From: JAJYSO01 sp964495935 | GTDB lineage: Bacteria > Bacteroidota > Bacteroidia > Flavobacteriales > Flavobacteriaceae | Length of the DNA: 64,000 nt | Assembly (NCBI GenBank): GCA_964495935.1 | Contig: CAZBXQ010000002.1 | Coordinates: 84,815-148,814, forward strand | Reading direction: 5' to 3' | Shown here: positions 1-8,332 of the stretch, piece by piece | Layout of the letters: each line of letters starts with the position of its first letter | Position numbering within the stretch: the first letter of the stretch is position 1 | Notes under the pieces: generated by a model | What the model saw: the letters and a program-made list of their open reading frames with translations, nothing else | Database searches by the model: none | What the model was told of the DNA's origin: nothing | Position numbers and translations under genes: made by a program

Positions 1-55
1 GGACGCCCCGTACAAGAAGCCTTCCATAAAAGGGAGCTATAAAAAACATTTTTAA
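1..55 (+). other. possible 3' end of an upstream gene
   Basis: The window opens inside unidentified sequence. Two plus-strand frames stay open from the edge: one stops at 40-42 and ends in residues KREL, the other stops at 53-55 and ends in KKHF. Either could be the C-terminal tail of a gene lying upstream, but the piece is too short to choose a frame or a family, and a gene on the other strand cannot be excluded. Confidence 0.2.
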
Positions 56-102
56 CAAAAAAGACTTTGTGAAATAGAAAAAGGTTTTAAATTTGCATTC
101 GC

Positions 103-110
103 TATATTTA
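103..110 (+). promoter_or_regulatory. candidate -7 element for the tRNA-Gly/tRNA-Leu unit
   Basis: TATATTTA matches seven of eight positions of the Bacteroidota -7 box TAnnTTTG and ends 26 bp before the first base of tRNA-Gly. No convincing -33 TTTG lies at the normal 17-23 bp spacing, so this is a weak call. Confidence 0.35.
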
Positions 111-136
111 ATAGCAAGTTCATTTTAAAATCAATT

Positions 137-208
137 GCGAAAATAGCTCAGTGGTAGAGCGCCACCTTGCCAAGGTGGAGGTCGCGGGTTCGACCCCCGT
201 TTTTCGCT
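137..208 (+). tRNA. tRNA-Gly (anticodon GCC)
   Basis: A 72-nt cloverleaf can be folded. The acceptor stem pairs GCGAAAA (137-143) with TTTTCGC (201-207), leaving T208 as discriminator. The anticodon arm is CCACC-TTGCCAA-GGTGG, giving anticodon GCC, and the T arm contains the GGTTCGACCCC pattern. No CCA is encoded. It is followed 50 nt later by tRNA-Leu on the same strand, so the two are probably co-transcribed or read from adjacent units. Confidence 0.97.
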
Positions 209-213
209 CAGGG

Positions 214-240
214 AAAGCGAAAATTTTTATTTTCGCTTTT
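214..240 (+). terminator. hairpin plus T-run between the two tRNAs
   Basis: A 10-bp perfect stem (214-223 with 230-239) with a 6-nt loop is followed by T-rich sequence. Its left arm contains GCGAAAA, identical to the 5' acceptor strand of tRNA-Gly, and its right arm TTTTCGC is identical to the 3' acceptor strand. It can act as an intrinsic terminator or as a processing stem between the tRNAs. Confidence 0.6.
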
Positions 241-257
241 TATTTTCTTAAAGTCCG

Positions 258-344
258 GCTCGGGTGGTGGAATTGGTAGACACGTTGGACTTAAAATCCA
301 ATGGCCAGACTATGGCCGTGCGGGTTCAATTCCCGCTCCGAGCA
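258..344 (+). tRNA. tRNA-Leu (anticodon TAA)
   Basis: An 87-nt class II tRNA with a long variable arm. The acceptor stem pairs GCTCGGG (258-264) with TCCGAGC (337-343), with A344 as discriminator. The anticodon arm is TTGGA-CTTAAAA-TCCAA, giving anticodon TAA. The T arm has GGTTCAATTCC. No CCA is encoded. Confidence 0.97.
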
Positions 345-348
345 CTTA

Positions 349-376
349 TAAACCCCTACTATTTAGGGGTTTATTT
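349..376 (+). terminator. intrinsic terminator after tRNA-Leu
   Basis: A 9-bp stem (349-357 with 365-373, core CCCC/GGGG) with a 7-nt loop starts 5 nt after the tRNA-Leu discriminator and runs into T-rich sequence. It separates the tRNAs from asnA. Confidence 0.75.
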
Positions 377-431
377 GTTATTAAAGATGTTCGATTATAA
401 GTAATCAATCAACACCTTTACATAGGTCTTT

Positions 432-439
432 TATATTTG
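432..439 (+). promoter_or_regulatory. -7 promoter element for asnA
   Basis: TATATTTG is an exact match to TAnnTTTG. It ends 56 bp upstream of the asnA start, which would give a leader of about 50 nt. Confidence 0.6.
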
Positions 440-495
440 TATTTCCCCATTAGAAATTTTAAAGTTATTTTTGGCATTTAAAAGAACTTTTCTCT

Positions 496-1557
496 ATGAC
501 CGCAGCTGAAGCCCAAATCAAGTTTCCGGGATTAATCCTGCCAGAGGATTATCATCCTCAAATGGATACTCTCCGTACGGCACATGCCTTACAAGAAATC
601 AGAAAATTTGTTGCCTTAAACTTGGAGACCGAAATGCATCTTCATCGGGTAAGTGCTCCTCTTTTTGTTGAAAAGGGAACGGGGATTAATGACGAATTAA
701 GCGGTGTTGAACGCCCGGTAAGTTTTCCGGCCACGGCAATGATAGGAATCGAAGCAGAAGTAGTTCAATCCTTGGCTAAATGGAAACGGATGGCACTCAA
801 GAAATACAATATCAAAGTTCATGAAGGAATTTACGCCAATATGCACGCCATTCGCCCCGATGAACAACCCGATAACCTACACTCCTTATTTGTAGATCAA
901 TGGGATTGGGAACAGCGAATCGAGCCGGAGGATCGAAATATCGAGTATTTAAAAAAGACCGTTAAAAAGCTGTATTTTATTTTAAAACGAACGGAAACTT
1001 ACGTGGAAAAACTCTACGGCATTCAACCCCAATTACCGGAAGAAATCCAGTTTATCCACAGCGAGGAGCTCCTGCAACGCTATCCCGATTTAACACCGGA
1101 AGAACGAGAGCGAAAAATTACCCGGGAATACGGAGCTGTTTTTATTATCGGAATCGGAGGAAAACTCTCTAACAATGAATCACATGGCGGACGCTCCCCG
1201 GACTACGATGACTGGATTACGCCGAACGATGATGGGTATAAAGGACTAAACGGCGATATTTTGATCTGGAATCCGGTTTTGGATCGCGAAGTTGAATTTT
1301 CTTCTATGGGAATTCGGGTAGATCGTGAAAGTTTAAAAAAACAACTGCAAATTCGAAGCCAAGAACACCGAAAGGGATTGTTGTATCATAAACGCTTGCT
1401 CGGGGATGAGCTTCCGCTTTGTATCGGCGGCGGAATCGGACAATCCCGTCTGGGGATGTATTTTTTGCGAAAGGCTCACGTTGGTGAAATTAGCGTAGCC
1501 ATCTGGCCACAAGAAATGATTGATATCTGCGCTGAATATAACATCAATCTTTTATAA
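496..1557 (+). CDS. asnA: aspartate--ammonia ligase (asparagine synthetase A)
   Basis: Ammonia-dependent, ATP-driven conversion of aspartate to asparagine in the cytoplasm. The 353-residue product has the AsnA class II aminoacyl-tRNA-synthetase-like fold and shows the family landmarks in order: LAKWKRMAL near residue 96, VDQWDWEQ near 135, VGIGGKLS-like GIGGKLSNNE near 222, SPDYDDWITP, GLNGDILIWNPVL, SSMGIRVD near 273, and the C-terminal GGGIGQSRLGM ATP-binding loop near 321. The E. coli enzyme is 330 residues; the extra length is an N-terminal extension of about 20 residues. The ATG lies about 50 nt after a consensus promoter. It is monocistronic, facing the convergent usp gene. Confidence 0.97.
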   Translation: MTAAEAQIKFPGLILPEDYHPQMDTLRTAHALQEIRKFVALNLETEMHLHRVSAPLFVEKGTGINDELSGVERPVSFPATAMIGIEAEVVQSLAKWKRMALKKYNIKVHEGIYANMHAIRPDEQPDNLHSLFVDQWDWEQRIEPEDRNIEYLKKTVKKLYFILKRTETYVEKLYGIQPQLPEEIQFIHSEELLQRYPDLTPEERERKITREYGAVFIIGIGGKLSNNESHGGRSPDYDDWITPNDDGYKGLNGDILIWNPVLDREVEFSSMGIRVDRESLKKQLQIRSQEHRKGLLYHKRLLGDELPLCIGGGIGQSRLGMYFLRKAHVGEISVAIWPQEMIDICAEYNINLL

Positions 1558-1693
1558 CGGGAAAAGGCCTACCGCGACTTTTCAAACCGATTAACGGCAG
1601 GAAGGAAACAGAAAAAATCAAACGATTAACAACAAATGATTGAAAACGTGTAAAATCCTTTCCAATCCTTGGTTTAGACTCCATACTCGCAGC

Positions 1694-2140
1694 TCAACTT
1701 TTCACTCGTCCCGGAACAATCATGATGGGAATCGGCGAATTTCTCATGACGTGCTCGGCAACGCTCCCCATCAATAAATGCTCAAGGCCTGTTCTCTGGC
1801 GGGAACCTATAATAATCAAATCGGCACTCCAATCCCGTCCTACCTTGATAATTTCTTTAAACAGGGAATGACTTTCCCGAAAGTATTTTTTCACTTCTCC
1901 CCCTTCATACATTGCCGCCAGTTCATCAAGGGTTTCCCGGGCCTGAGTTTCCATGTGCCCCTTGATTTCGATATAGGAAGGTCCCAATTCGGGATTACTC
2001 AGAACGCGCGTATCCATAATATAAGCCAACGCCGGATCAGCCCCCAGTTGACGCGTCAAGGCCAGCCCTTTTTGAGCCGCGGCCAATCCGTATTCGCTAT
2101 CATCGACTACGGCAATTAAAACTTTTTTATACGGTCTCAT
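1694..2140 (-). CDS. universal stress protein, UspA family
   Basis: A single-domain Usp protein of 148 residues with the Rossmann-like alpha/beta fold: N-terminal KKVLIAVVDDSEYG strand and nucleotide-loop start, and a C-terminal GSRQRTGLEHLLMGSVAEHV region. The ATP-binding signature of the family is G-2x-G-9x-G(S/T). Here the first and third parts are present but the second glycine is glutamine (G-S-R-Q), so ATP binding may be weakened. Such proteins bind nucleotide or act as stress-associated regulators; a specific role cannot be deduced. It stands alone, convergent with asnA and divergent from the transporter at 2449. Confidence 0.9.
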   Translation of the reverse strand: MRPYKKVLIAVVDDSEYGLAAAQKGLALTRQLGADPALAYIMDTRVLSNPELGPSYIEIKGHMETQARETLDELAAMYEGGEVKKYFRESHSLFKEIIKVGRDWSADLIIIGSRQRTGLEHLLMGSVAEHVMRNSPIPIMIVPGRVKS

Positions 2141-2448
2141 AATTTATTTCTTTGTGATTAAATCCATTTTAAAAAAGTTGTTTATTCCATATTTCATTTT
2201 CGATATCGGATTATTAAAATAATAAATTTTTCTCTTCCGAAAAGAATATTATAAATTTATTAGGAATTGTTTCTCATGGAATATTGCAATACTCAAATAT
2301 TCACAAATCAATGTGAGCAATTGACGATCAATAATCTGCATCCTGTTTTTAGATCAGAATTTGGATTATTTACAGCCTTCGATGAATTCGACCAGGTTCA
2401 TTGTAAATAAGAATTTTTATTTTAGTCCTCTCAAAAATTTTCACTGTC
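2141..2448. other. divergent intergenic region, usp / UMF1 transporter
   Basis: 308 bp of AT-rich non-coding DNA carrying the outward promoters of both neighbours. A near-match to the -7 box (TATTTTAG, 2418-2425) lies 23 bp upstream of the transporter ATG. No conserved RNA motif or repeat is visible. Confidence 0.5.
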
Positions 2449-3771
2449 ATGCCCAAACTTCCCAAAGGCCACAAAAAGCTCCTCCATGCCTGGGCCTTTT
2501 ACGATTGGGCAAACTCGGTATATAGCCTGGTTATCGCCTCGGCCATTTTTCCTATTTTTTATGCCAATCTCACCACAACCCAAGAGAATGGGAGGATTAT
2601 TGACGATACCGTTCAGTTCTGGGGTTTTGCTTTTAAAAACGACAGTCTGATTAGTTATGTCACGGCCTCGGCTTTTTTGGTAGTTTCTGTACTGAGTCCT
2701 TTCCTTAGTGGAATTGCCGATTATACGGGAAATAAAAAAGCTTTTATGCGTTTCTTCAATTACCTGGGAGCTTTATCCTGTATCGGTATGTTTTGGTTTA
2801 GCAGGGAGCATTTCGGATTTGGTTTACTGTGCTACTTTTTAGCCCTGATCGGATTTTGGGGAAGTATCGTCTTTTACAACTCCTACCTACCGGATATCGC
2901 CTTCCCGCAGCAACAAGATCAAGTAAGTGCACGGGGATTTTCCCTCGGGTATATTGGAAGTGTCATCCTGCTGGTACTGTGTTTGGCATTAATTTTATTT
3001 CATGACTCTTGGGGGTGGACAAGTGAAGATACGCCCACCCGATTATCCTTTGTTTTAACCGGTATCTGGTGGATTGGTTTTAGTCAATATACCTATCGCT
3101 ATCTCCCCCGTGGGAACCGGTCCAAAACACGCCCATCCGGTTGGATGCTTAACGGATTCCGGGAGCTCCTGAAAATCTATAAAAGAGTGAAAACAAATAC
3201 AGCGTTATACCGCTATCTCGCTGCCTTTTTTGTGTATAGTATGGCTGTGCAAACGATCATGTTGATAGCCACTTATTTTGGGGTAAAGGAGTTAGACTGG
3301 GGAACGCAAGACGCTACTACCGGACTCATTGTGAGCATTCTTCTTATTCAGCTCATTGCTGTCATCGGAGCCACCTATACCGCCAAAGCCTCCGGCCGGT
3401 TTGGCAACATTCCCACCCTGATTGCAATCAATCTGATTTGGGTCGGAATTTGTTTATATGCATTTTTTATTACTACCCCAACCCAGTTTTATGTGGCAGC
3501 CGGTCTCGTAGGATTGGTAATGGGAGGCATCCAATCGTTATCCCGATCGACTTACTCCAAATTCCTTCCGGAAACGGCCCGGGATACCACCTCCTATTTT
3601 AGCTTTTATGATGTGGCCGAAAAAGTAGGAATTGTTATCGGTATGTTCTCCTATGGTTTTATTGCGCAGATCACCGGAAGCATTCGCTATTCAATTCTGT
3701 TTTTTATTCTCTTTTTTAGTTTGGGAATTCTCTTACTTCTCAGAATTCCCAATAAAGGAAAATCCTTATAG
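2449..3771 (+). CDS. MFS transporter, UMF1 (Atg22-like) family
   Basis: An integral inner-membrane protein of 440 residues with about 12 hydrophobic segments. The N-terminal signature HAWAFYDWANSVYSLVI is typical of the UMF1/Atg22 branch of the major facilitator superfamily, as is the loop 2-3 motif SGIADYTGNKKAF near residue 88 and GGIQSLSRSTYSKFLP near 360 in the second half. Family members are proposed to export amino acids or other small metabolites, but the substrate is not established in bacteria and nothing in the neighbourhood identifies it. The ATG is preceded by a divergent promoter region; the gene is monocistronic. Confidence 0.9.
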   Translation: MPKLPKGHKKLLHAWAFYDWANSVYSLVIASAIFPIFYANLTTTQENGRIIDDTVQFWGFAFKNDSLISYVTASAFLVVSVLSPFLSGIADYTGNKKAFMRFFNYLGALSCIGMFWFSREHFGFGLLCYFLALIGFWGSIVFYNSYLPDIAFPQQQDQVSARGFSLGYIGSVILLVLCLALILFHDSWGWTSEDTPTRLSFVLTGIWWIGFSQYTYRYLPRGNRSKTRPSGWMLNGFRELLKIYKRVKTNTALYRYLAAFFVYSMAVQTIMLIATYFGVKELDWGTQDATTGLIVSILLIQLIAVIGATYTAKASGRFGNIPTLIAINLIWVGICLYAFFITTPTQFYVAAGLVGLVMGGIQSLSRSTYSKFLPETARDTTSYFSFYDVAEKVGIVIGMFSYGFIAQITGSIRYSILFFILFFSLGILLLLRIPNKGKSL

Positions 3772-4025
3772 CAGAAAATATAGGGGAACCCCGGACAGCA
3801 ATTGCAGCCCTTCAAAAATCCTAATCTGGTGTATGCCTGGAAAAGCGGTCAAAGGATCAAAGATCAATACCAAGAAACCTTCCAAGTCGCCGGATAAACC
3901 TATGGAAATCACCTAAACCTTCTGAAACTAAATCCTTCTCGATGAGGGCAGACAGATTTTTATGCTCTTCCCGGTACCTGACCGATACTAACAATACTCA
4001 AAACGCCCCCTCAGCCCTATTTCCC

Positions 4026-4724
4026 CTACTTTTTCGTTCCTCGCAGCATCTCTCGCTTCCCCGGCGGCCCGGGCAAACGCTCTACTGTAAAGCCTATTTT
4101 TTGTAGAATTCGCCGTACACTCCCTTTAGCCGAATAGGTTACCAGGACGCCCTTCTTTTCAAGTGCTTTATAGAGGTTTGTAAATATGGGCTCTGTCCAT
4201 AATTCAGGTTGGACCCGGGCACCAAATGCATCAAAATAAATAAGGTGATATGATGTGTCCGGTTGAAATTCTTCAAAACGGAGTTTCCGTTTAAGCAGGT
4301 TAAACTGCGGAAGAAGCATTATAAATTCCTCCCAAGGGGCTTGGTGCAATGCCTTGAAAATCCTTTCTGCCCGCGGTTTATCCGGAAAAAAATCGGCATA
4401 CGTAAGCCCCTCCCATTCACTCTTTTGCAACGGGAACCCTTCTACCCCCACGTAGTTGACAACTCGATCTTTAGAACCTGCCGATAAAGCGGTCAATAGC
4501 GCATTTAAACCGGTTCCGAGCCCCATTTCCAAAACCCTAATCAGACTTTTATCAATGGTATCAAACACCCGATTTAATCCCTTTTCAATATAAACATATC
4601 GAGATTCTTGCAGAGCACCATGAACCGAGTGATACTGTTCCTGAAGTCCTTCCAGTTTAAAACTGGGAGAGCCATCTTCCGTATAAAAAAGGGTACGTTT
4701 AAAAGATATTTCTTTTTTCTTCAT
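4026..4724 (-). CDS. mnmD: tRNA 5-aminomethyl-2-thiouridine methyltransferase, MnmD-type
   Basis: SAM-dependent methyltransferase expected to convert nm5s2U to mnm5s2U at the tRNA wobble position. The 232-residue protein is equivalent to the N-terminal methyltransferase half of E. coli MnmC, without the FAD-dependent oxidase half. Visible landmarks are the N-terminal FKRTLFYTEDGSPSF, the conserved QEQYHSVHGALQESRYVYIE segment, the SAM-binding loop VLEMGLGTGLNALL near residue 65, and IYFDAFGARVQPELWT near 166. Stand-alone MnmD proteins are known in several phyla. It is transcribed away from ilvE and is monocistronic. Confidence 0.9.
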   Translation of the reverse strand: MKKKEISFKRTLFYTEDGSPSFKLEGLQEQYHSVHGALQESRYVYIEKGLNRVFDTIDKSLIRVLEMGLGTGLNALLTALSAGSKDRVVNYVGVEGFPLQKSEWEGLTYADFFPDKPRAERIFKALHQAPWEEFIMLLPQFNLLKRKLRFEEFQPDTSYHLIYFDAFGARVQPELWTEPIFTNLYKALEKKGVLVTYSAKGSVRRILQKIGFTVERLPGPPGKREMLRGTKK

Positions 4725-4787
4725 GGTGGACGAAATTATTAGTAAAATTTTAAACCAACTTCTCTATTAATTTTTATACTTTCATGA

Positions 4788-4823
4788 TTTGATAAAAAAC
4801 TAAGAAAAGATATCGTATTTTTG
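4788..4823 (+). promoter_or_regulatory. promoter of ilvE
   Basis: TATTTTTG (4816-4823) exactly matches TAnnTTTG, and TTTG at 4788-4791 lies 24 bp upstream as a possible -33 element. The predicted transcript would have a leader of roughly 65 nt before the ilvE ATG. Confidence 0.6.
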
Positions 4824-4893
4824 CAATTATTTTGATGCTTAGGCAAAACGAAAAGTACATTTTACGATAAATACCATTGTAAACTATAAATTA

Positions 4894-5970
4894 ATGAATA
4901 TTACTGATAAAATTAAAATTACCCGTGCAAAACAATCCAAAATTCAGGAAATAGATTTAGACAATCCGGGATTTGGTGTATATTATACCGATCACATGCT
5001 GATCTGCGATTATGCCCATGGCGAATGGAAAACCCCCGAAATCAAACCGTATGGTCCTTTTCAACTGGATCCGGCAGCAAAGATTTTTCATTACGGCCAG
5101 AGTATCTTTGAAGGGATGAAAGCCTTTAAAGATGAAAAAGGAGGAGTCTCTATATTTCGACCCGATCAAAATTTTGAGCGTTTCAACCGTTCGGCTAAGC
5201 GCATGTGCATCCCCGAATTCCCCAAAAACTACTTTTTTGAGGGGTTGGAACAACTGTTAGAACTGGACAAGCAGTGGATTAATCCAAAAAATGGCTACTC
5301 CCTTTATATTCGTCCTTTCATATTTGCCACTCAACCTCAGATTTCCGCAGCACCTTCCACACAATATAGGATGACTATTTTTTGCAGCCCGGTAAAATCC
5401 TATTACACCCCGGGGAAAGAAGGGTTAAAAGTATTGGTGCAAGACCGCTATAGCCGTTCTGCTGATGGCGGAGTTGGTTTTGTTAAAAACGGAGGGAATT
5501 ACGGAGCTTCCTTCTACCCCACCGAGTTGGCCAAAGAAAAGGGGTTTGCACAAATTATCTGGACCGATGCCGAAACTCATGAATACATGGAGGAATGCGG
5601 CACCATGAATGTCTTTTTCAGGATTGGCGACACCCTGATTACGGCCCCCACTAATGATCGTATTCTCGATGGGATTACACGTAAAAGTCTAATTCAACTG
5701 GCCAAAGACAAAGGCATCAAGGTCGAAGTACGGGATATCAAAGTTCAAGAGATTATTGCTACGCAAAAAGAAGGCACTTTACAAGAAATCTTCGGGGCCG
5801 GTACAGCAGCTATTGTACAACCACTTTCCGGATTTGGGTACAAAGACAAAGAGTATGATCTACCCACAGTTCAGGATCCATACGGGCCGGCACTTAAAAA
5901 GGCGATCCAGGATATCCAATATGGACGTGTGGAAGACTCCTACAACTGGCTCTACCATATTCAAAAATAG
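4894..5970 (+). CDS. ilvE: branched-chain amino acid aminotransferase
   Basis: PLP-dependent fold-type IV transaminase that exchanges amino groups between leucine, isoleucine or valine and 2-oxoglutarate. The 358-residue length fits the longer class II BCAT group. Landmarks are FHYGQSIFEGMKAF near residue 65-78, RPFIFATQ near 140, the Schiff-base lysine in VGFVKNGGNYGAS (about K198), EYMEECGTMNVFF near 230 and DGITRKSLIQLAKD near 262. It has its own promoter and is followed 121 bp later by pfkA. No other ilv/leu genes are nearby, so it probably serves general branched-chain amino acid turnover. Confidence 0.96.
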   Translation: MNITDKIKITRAKQSKIQEIDLDNPGFGVYYTDHMLICDYAHGEWKTPEIKPYGPFQLDPAAKIFHYGQSIFEGMKAFKDEKGGVSIFRPDQNFERFNRSAKRMCIPEFPKNYFFEGLEQLLELDKQWINPKNGYSLYIRPFIFATQPQISAAPSTQYRMTIFCSPVKSYYTPGKEGLKVLVQDRYSRSADGGVGFVKNGGNYGASFYPTELAKEKGFAQIIWTDAETHEYMEECGTMNVFFRIGDTLITAPTNDRILDGITRKSLIQLAKDKGIKVEVRDIKVQEIIATQKEGTLQEIFGAGTAAIVQPLSGFGYKDKEYDLPTVQDPYGPALKKAIQDIQYGRVEDSYNWLYHIQK

Positions 5971-6091
5971 TTTTTTAAGTTATCCAAATATTTCTTTTCT
6001 TTGTCCTCTTAATTTTTTAGATAAAAATGGAGGTGAAGAGTTGATATTTGGTGAAAATATTCACTTTTGAATTAAGAATTTTAGAATTAAT

Positions 6092-7087
6092 ATGGAAATG
6101 CAAAAAACTCCTCAACATATTGCTGTATTAACCTCGGGTGGAGATGCTCCCGGCATGAATGCGGCTATTCGAGCGGTGGTGCGTGCATGTGCTTTTTATA
6201 AAATAGAATGTACCGGAATATTTCATGGCTTTGAAGGATTGATGGAAAAAGACTTTCAAATCCTCGGTCCCCGATCGGTACGAAATCTGATTAACCGCGG
6301 TGGAACATTCTTAAAATCTACGCGATCCGATCGTTTTAGAACTCCTGAAGGTCGAGCCACAGCCTTTAAAAATTTGACCCGTCAAGGTATTGAGGCATTA
6401 ATTGTCATCGGTGGAAACGGATCTTTAAAAGGAGCTCAGCTTCTCCATAAAGAACATGGTTTTCCGGTTATAGGAATCCCGGCAACTATCGACAACGACG
6501 TCAACGGAACCGATCAAACCATTGGCTATGATACCGCTTTAAATACTGTAATTGAGGCCATCGATAAAATTAGGGATACGGCCAGTTCTCATAATCGATT
6601 ATTTCTGGTCGAAGTAATGGGGCGCAATGCCGGCGATATCGCAATGAATGCCGGAATTGGCGGCGGTGCCGAAGAAATCCTGATCCCCGAAAAAGAAAAT
6701 ATGGGACGAGAACGCCTTGTCACCTCCCTAAAACAGAGCCAGGAATCGGGAAAGACCTCAAGTATCGTGGTCGTTTCCGAAGGAAAACGTACAGGAAAAA
6801 ATATCATGAGTCTGGTTAAATACGTTACCCGGCATCTTAGCCAATATGAAGTGCGAGCCACCGTATTGGGACATATCCAACGCGGAGGTGCCCCAAGCTG
6901 CTACGACCGGGTATTAGCCAGCCGACTGGGAATATTTGCCGTCGAAACTCTATTACAAAAAAATGCCAATGTCATGATTGGCGTAAAAAACAGAAAAATG
7001 GCTACTTCTACATTTGAAGAAGCTTTAACTCATAAAAGCAAAGTAAGCGAAGAGCTCCTTCACGTAGCCGAAATCACTAAAGTTTAA
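6092..7087 (+). CDS. pfkA: ATP-dependent 6-phosphofructokinase
   Basis: Commits fructose 6-phosphate to glycolysis by ATP-dependent phosphorylation at C1. The 331-residue protein has LTSGGDAPGMNAAIR (from residue 13), RGGTFLKSTRSDRF near 69, the catalytic TIDNDVNGTDQTIGYDTAL (catalytic Asp about 134) and VEVMGRNAGDIA near 173. The loop that in E. coli reads GGDGS, where Asp103 coordinates Mg-ATP, is GGNGS here (Asn109). The gene is 18 bp upstream of gapA, forming a glycolytic pair. Two ATGs (6092 and 6098) are in frame; the first is used here. Confidence 0.95.
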   Translation: MEMQKTPQHIAVLTSGGDAPGMNAAIRAVVRACAFYKIECTGIFHGFEGLMEKDFQILGPRSVRNLINRGGTFLKSTRSDRFRTPEGRATAFKNLTRQGIEALIVIGGNGSLKGAQLLHKEHGFPVIGIPATIDNDVNGTDQTIGYDTALNTVIEAIDKIRDTASSHNRLFLVEVMGRNAGDIAMNAGIGGGAEEILIPEKENMGRERLVTSLKQSQESGKTSSIVVVSEGKRTGKNIMSLVKYVTRHLSQYEVRATVLGHIQRGGAPSCYDRVLASRLGIFAVETLLQKNANVMIGVKNRKMATSTFEEALTHKSKVSEELLHVAEITKV

Positions 7088-7105
7088 CCCACAAAATCAT
7101 ATATT

Positions 7106-8101
7106 ATGACAAAAATTGGAATTAATGGATTTGGCCGAATTGGTCGAATCGCGTTCCGAATCATGTCTCAACGAGAAGATCTTCAAGTAGTTGGAGTAAA
7201 CGATCTGATTCCCATTGAGCAATTAGCACATCTTTTGAAATACGATACCGTTCACGGCCGTTACCAAGGAGAAGTACAAGTAGAAGGAAACAAACTGGTC
7301 GTTGATGGAAACGAAATTAGAGTAACTTCTGAAAAGAATCCCGAAAACTTAAAATGGGATGAACTGGATGTTGATGTGGTGCTGGAATGTACAGGAATCT
7401 TTAAAGAACACGATTCGGCTTCCGCTCATATTAAAGCCGGAGCCCGGAAAGTAGTCATCTCTGCACCTTCAAAAGATGCCCCGATGTATATTATGGGGGT
7501 GAATCATACGGATGTCCCGAAGGATGCACAGGTGATTTCAAATGCTTCCTGCACCACCAATTGTCTGGCCACGGTGGCCAAAGTGGTTAATGATCACTTT
7601 GGAATTGTCGAAGGACTGATGACCACCATTCATGCTGCGACAGCTACACAATCTACCGTAGATGTGCCGGCCAAAAAGAATTACAGAATCGGTCGATCGG
7701 CGATGAATAATATCATCCCAACCTCCACCGGCGCAGCCATGGCAGTAACCAAAGTAATTCCTGAACTGGAAGGAAAATTAACCGGAATGGCGTTTCGCGT
7801 TCCAACTGATGATGTATCGGTTGTTGACCTGACTTTCCGTTCTGAAAAAGATACCAGTCTTAAGGAAATCACGGGTACTTTAAAAGAAGCCGCTGAAAAC
7901 GAATTGAAAGGATATTTGGGATATACCGAAGAAGAACTGGTTTCTCAGGATTTCCGATCCGATTCTCACAGTGCCATTTTTGACGCCGATGCCAGTATGG
8001 AATTGAATAAAAATTTCTTTAAATTGGTAGCTTGGTACGATAACGAATACGGATACTCCAGTAGATTGGTAGATCTAACTGAATATTTCGCTTCTTTATA
8101 A
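7106..8101 (+). CDS. gapA: glyceraldehyde-3-phosphate dehydrogenase, type I
   Basis: NAD-linked oxidative phosphorylation of glyceraldehyde 3-phosphate. The 331-residue product begins TKIGINGFGRIGR (NAD-binding Rossmann motif) and carries the active-site ASCTTNCLA with catalytic Cys149, followed by TTIHAATATQS and the C-terminal WYDNEYGYSSR. It follows pfkA by 18 bp and is closed by a strong terminator, so pfkA-gapA is a two-gene operon. Confidence 0.97.
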   Translation: MTKIGINGFGRIGRIAFRIMSQREDLQVVGVNDLIPIEQLAHLLKYDTVHGRYQGEVQVEGNKLVVDGNEIRVTSEKNPENLKWDELDVDVVLECTGIFKEHDSASAHIKAGARKVVISAPSKDAPMYIMGVNHTDVPKDAQVISNASCTTNCLATVAKVVNDHFGIVEGLMTTIHAATATQSTVDVPAKKNYRIGRSAMNNIIPTSTGAAMAVTKVIPELEGKLTGMAFRVPTDDVSVVDLTFRSEKDTSLKEITGTLKEAAENELKGYLGYTEEELVSQDFRSDSHSAIFDADASMELNKNFFKLVAWYDNEYGYSSRLVDLTEYFASL

Positions 8102-8152
8102 ACATCGATGATGTTGTAAATCAACGTCAAAACTACACTTTACAGAAAAATT

Positions 8153-8207
8153 GCCTTGAAATAATCACTTCAAATTATAAGTAGTGATTATTTCAAGGCT
8201 TTTTTTA
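8153..8207 (+). terminator. strong intrinsic terminator of pfkA-gapA
   Basis: A perfect 17-bp stem (8153-8169 with 8183-8199) with a 13-nt loop is followed directly by a run of eight T residues. It ends the pfkA-gapA transcript. Confidence 0.9.
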
Positions 8208-8332
8208 TATCTTTATGATTCGTGATAAAACCCAATCCTTTTGTTTTGAATCCCAGTTTTTTAAAACTGATGTCAAATCTGAACGAGGAGGTTTTATTGA
8301 ATGTATAATTTTCGGATTGGTTCTTACTTACA

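Noticed and set aside
167..400. 77-codon plus-strand open frame across the tRNA genes
   Set aside because: It runs through both tRNAs and their terminators; the RNA genes fully explain the sequence.
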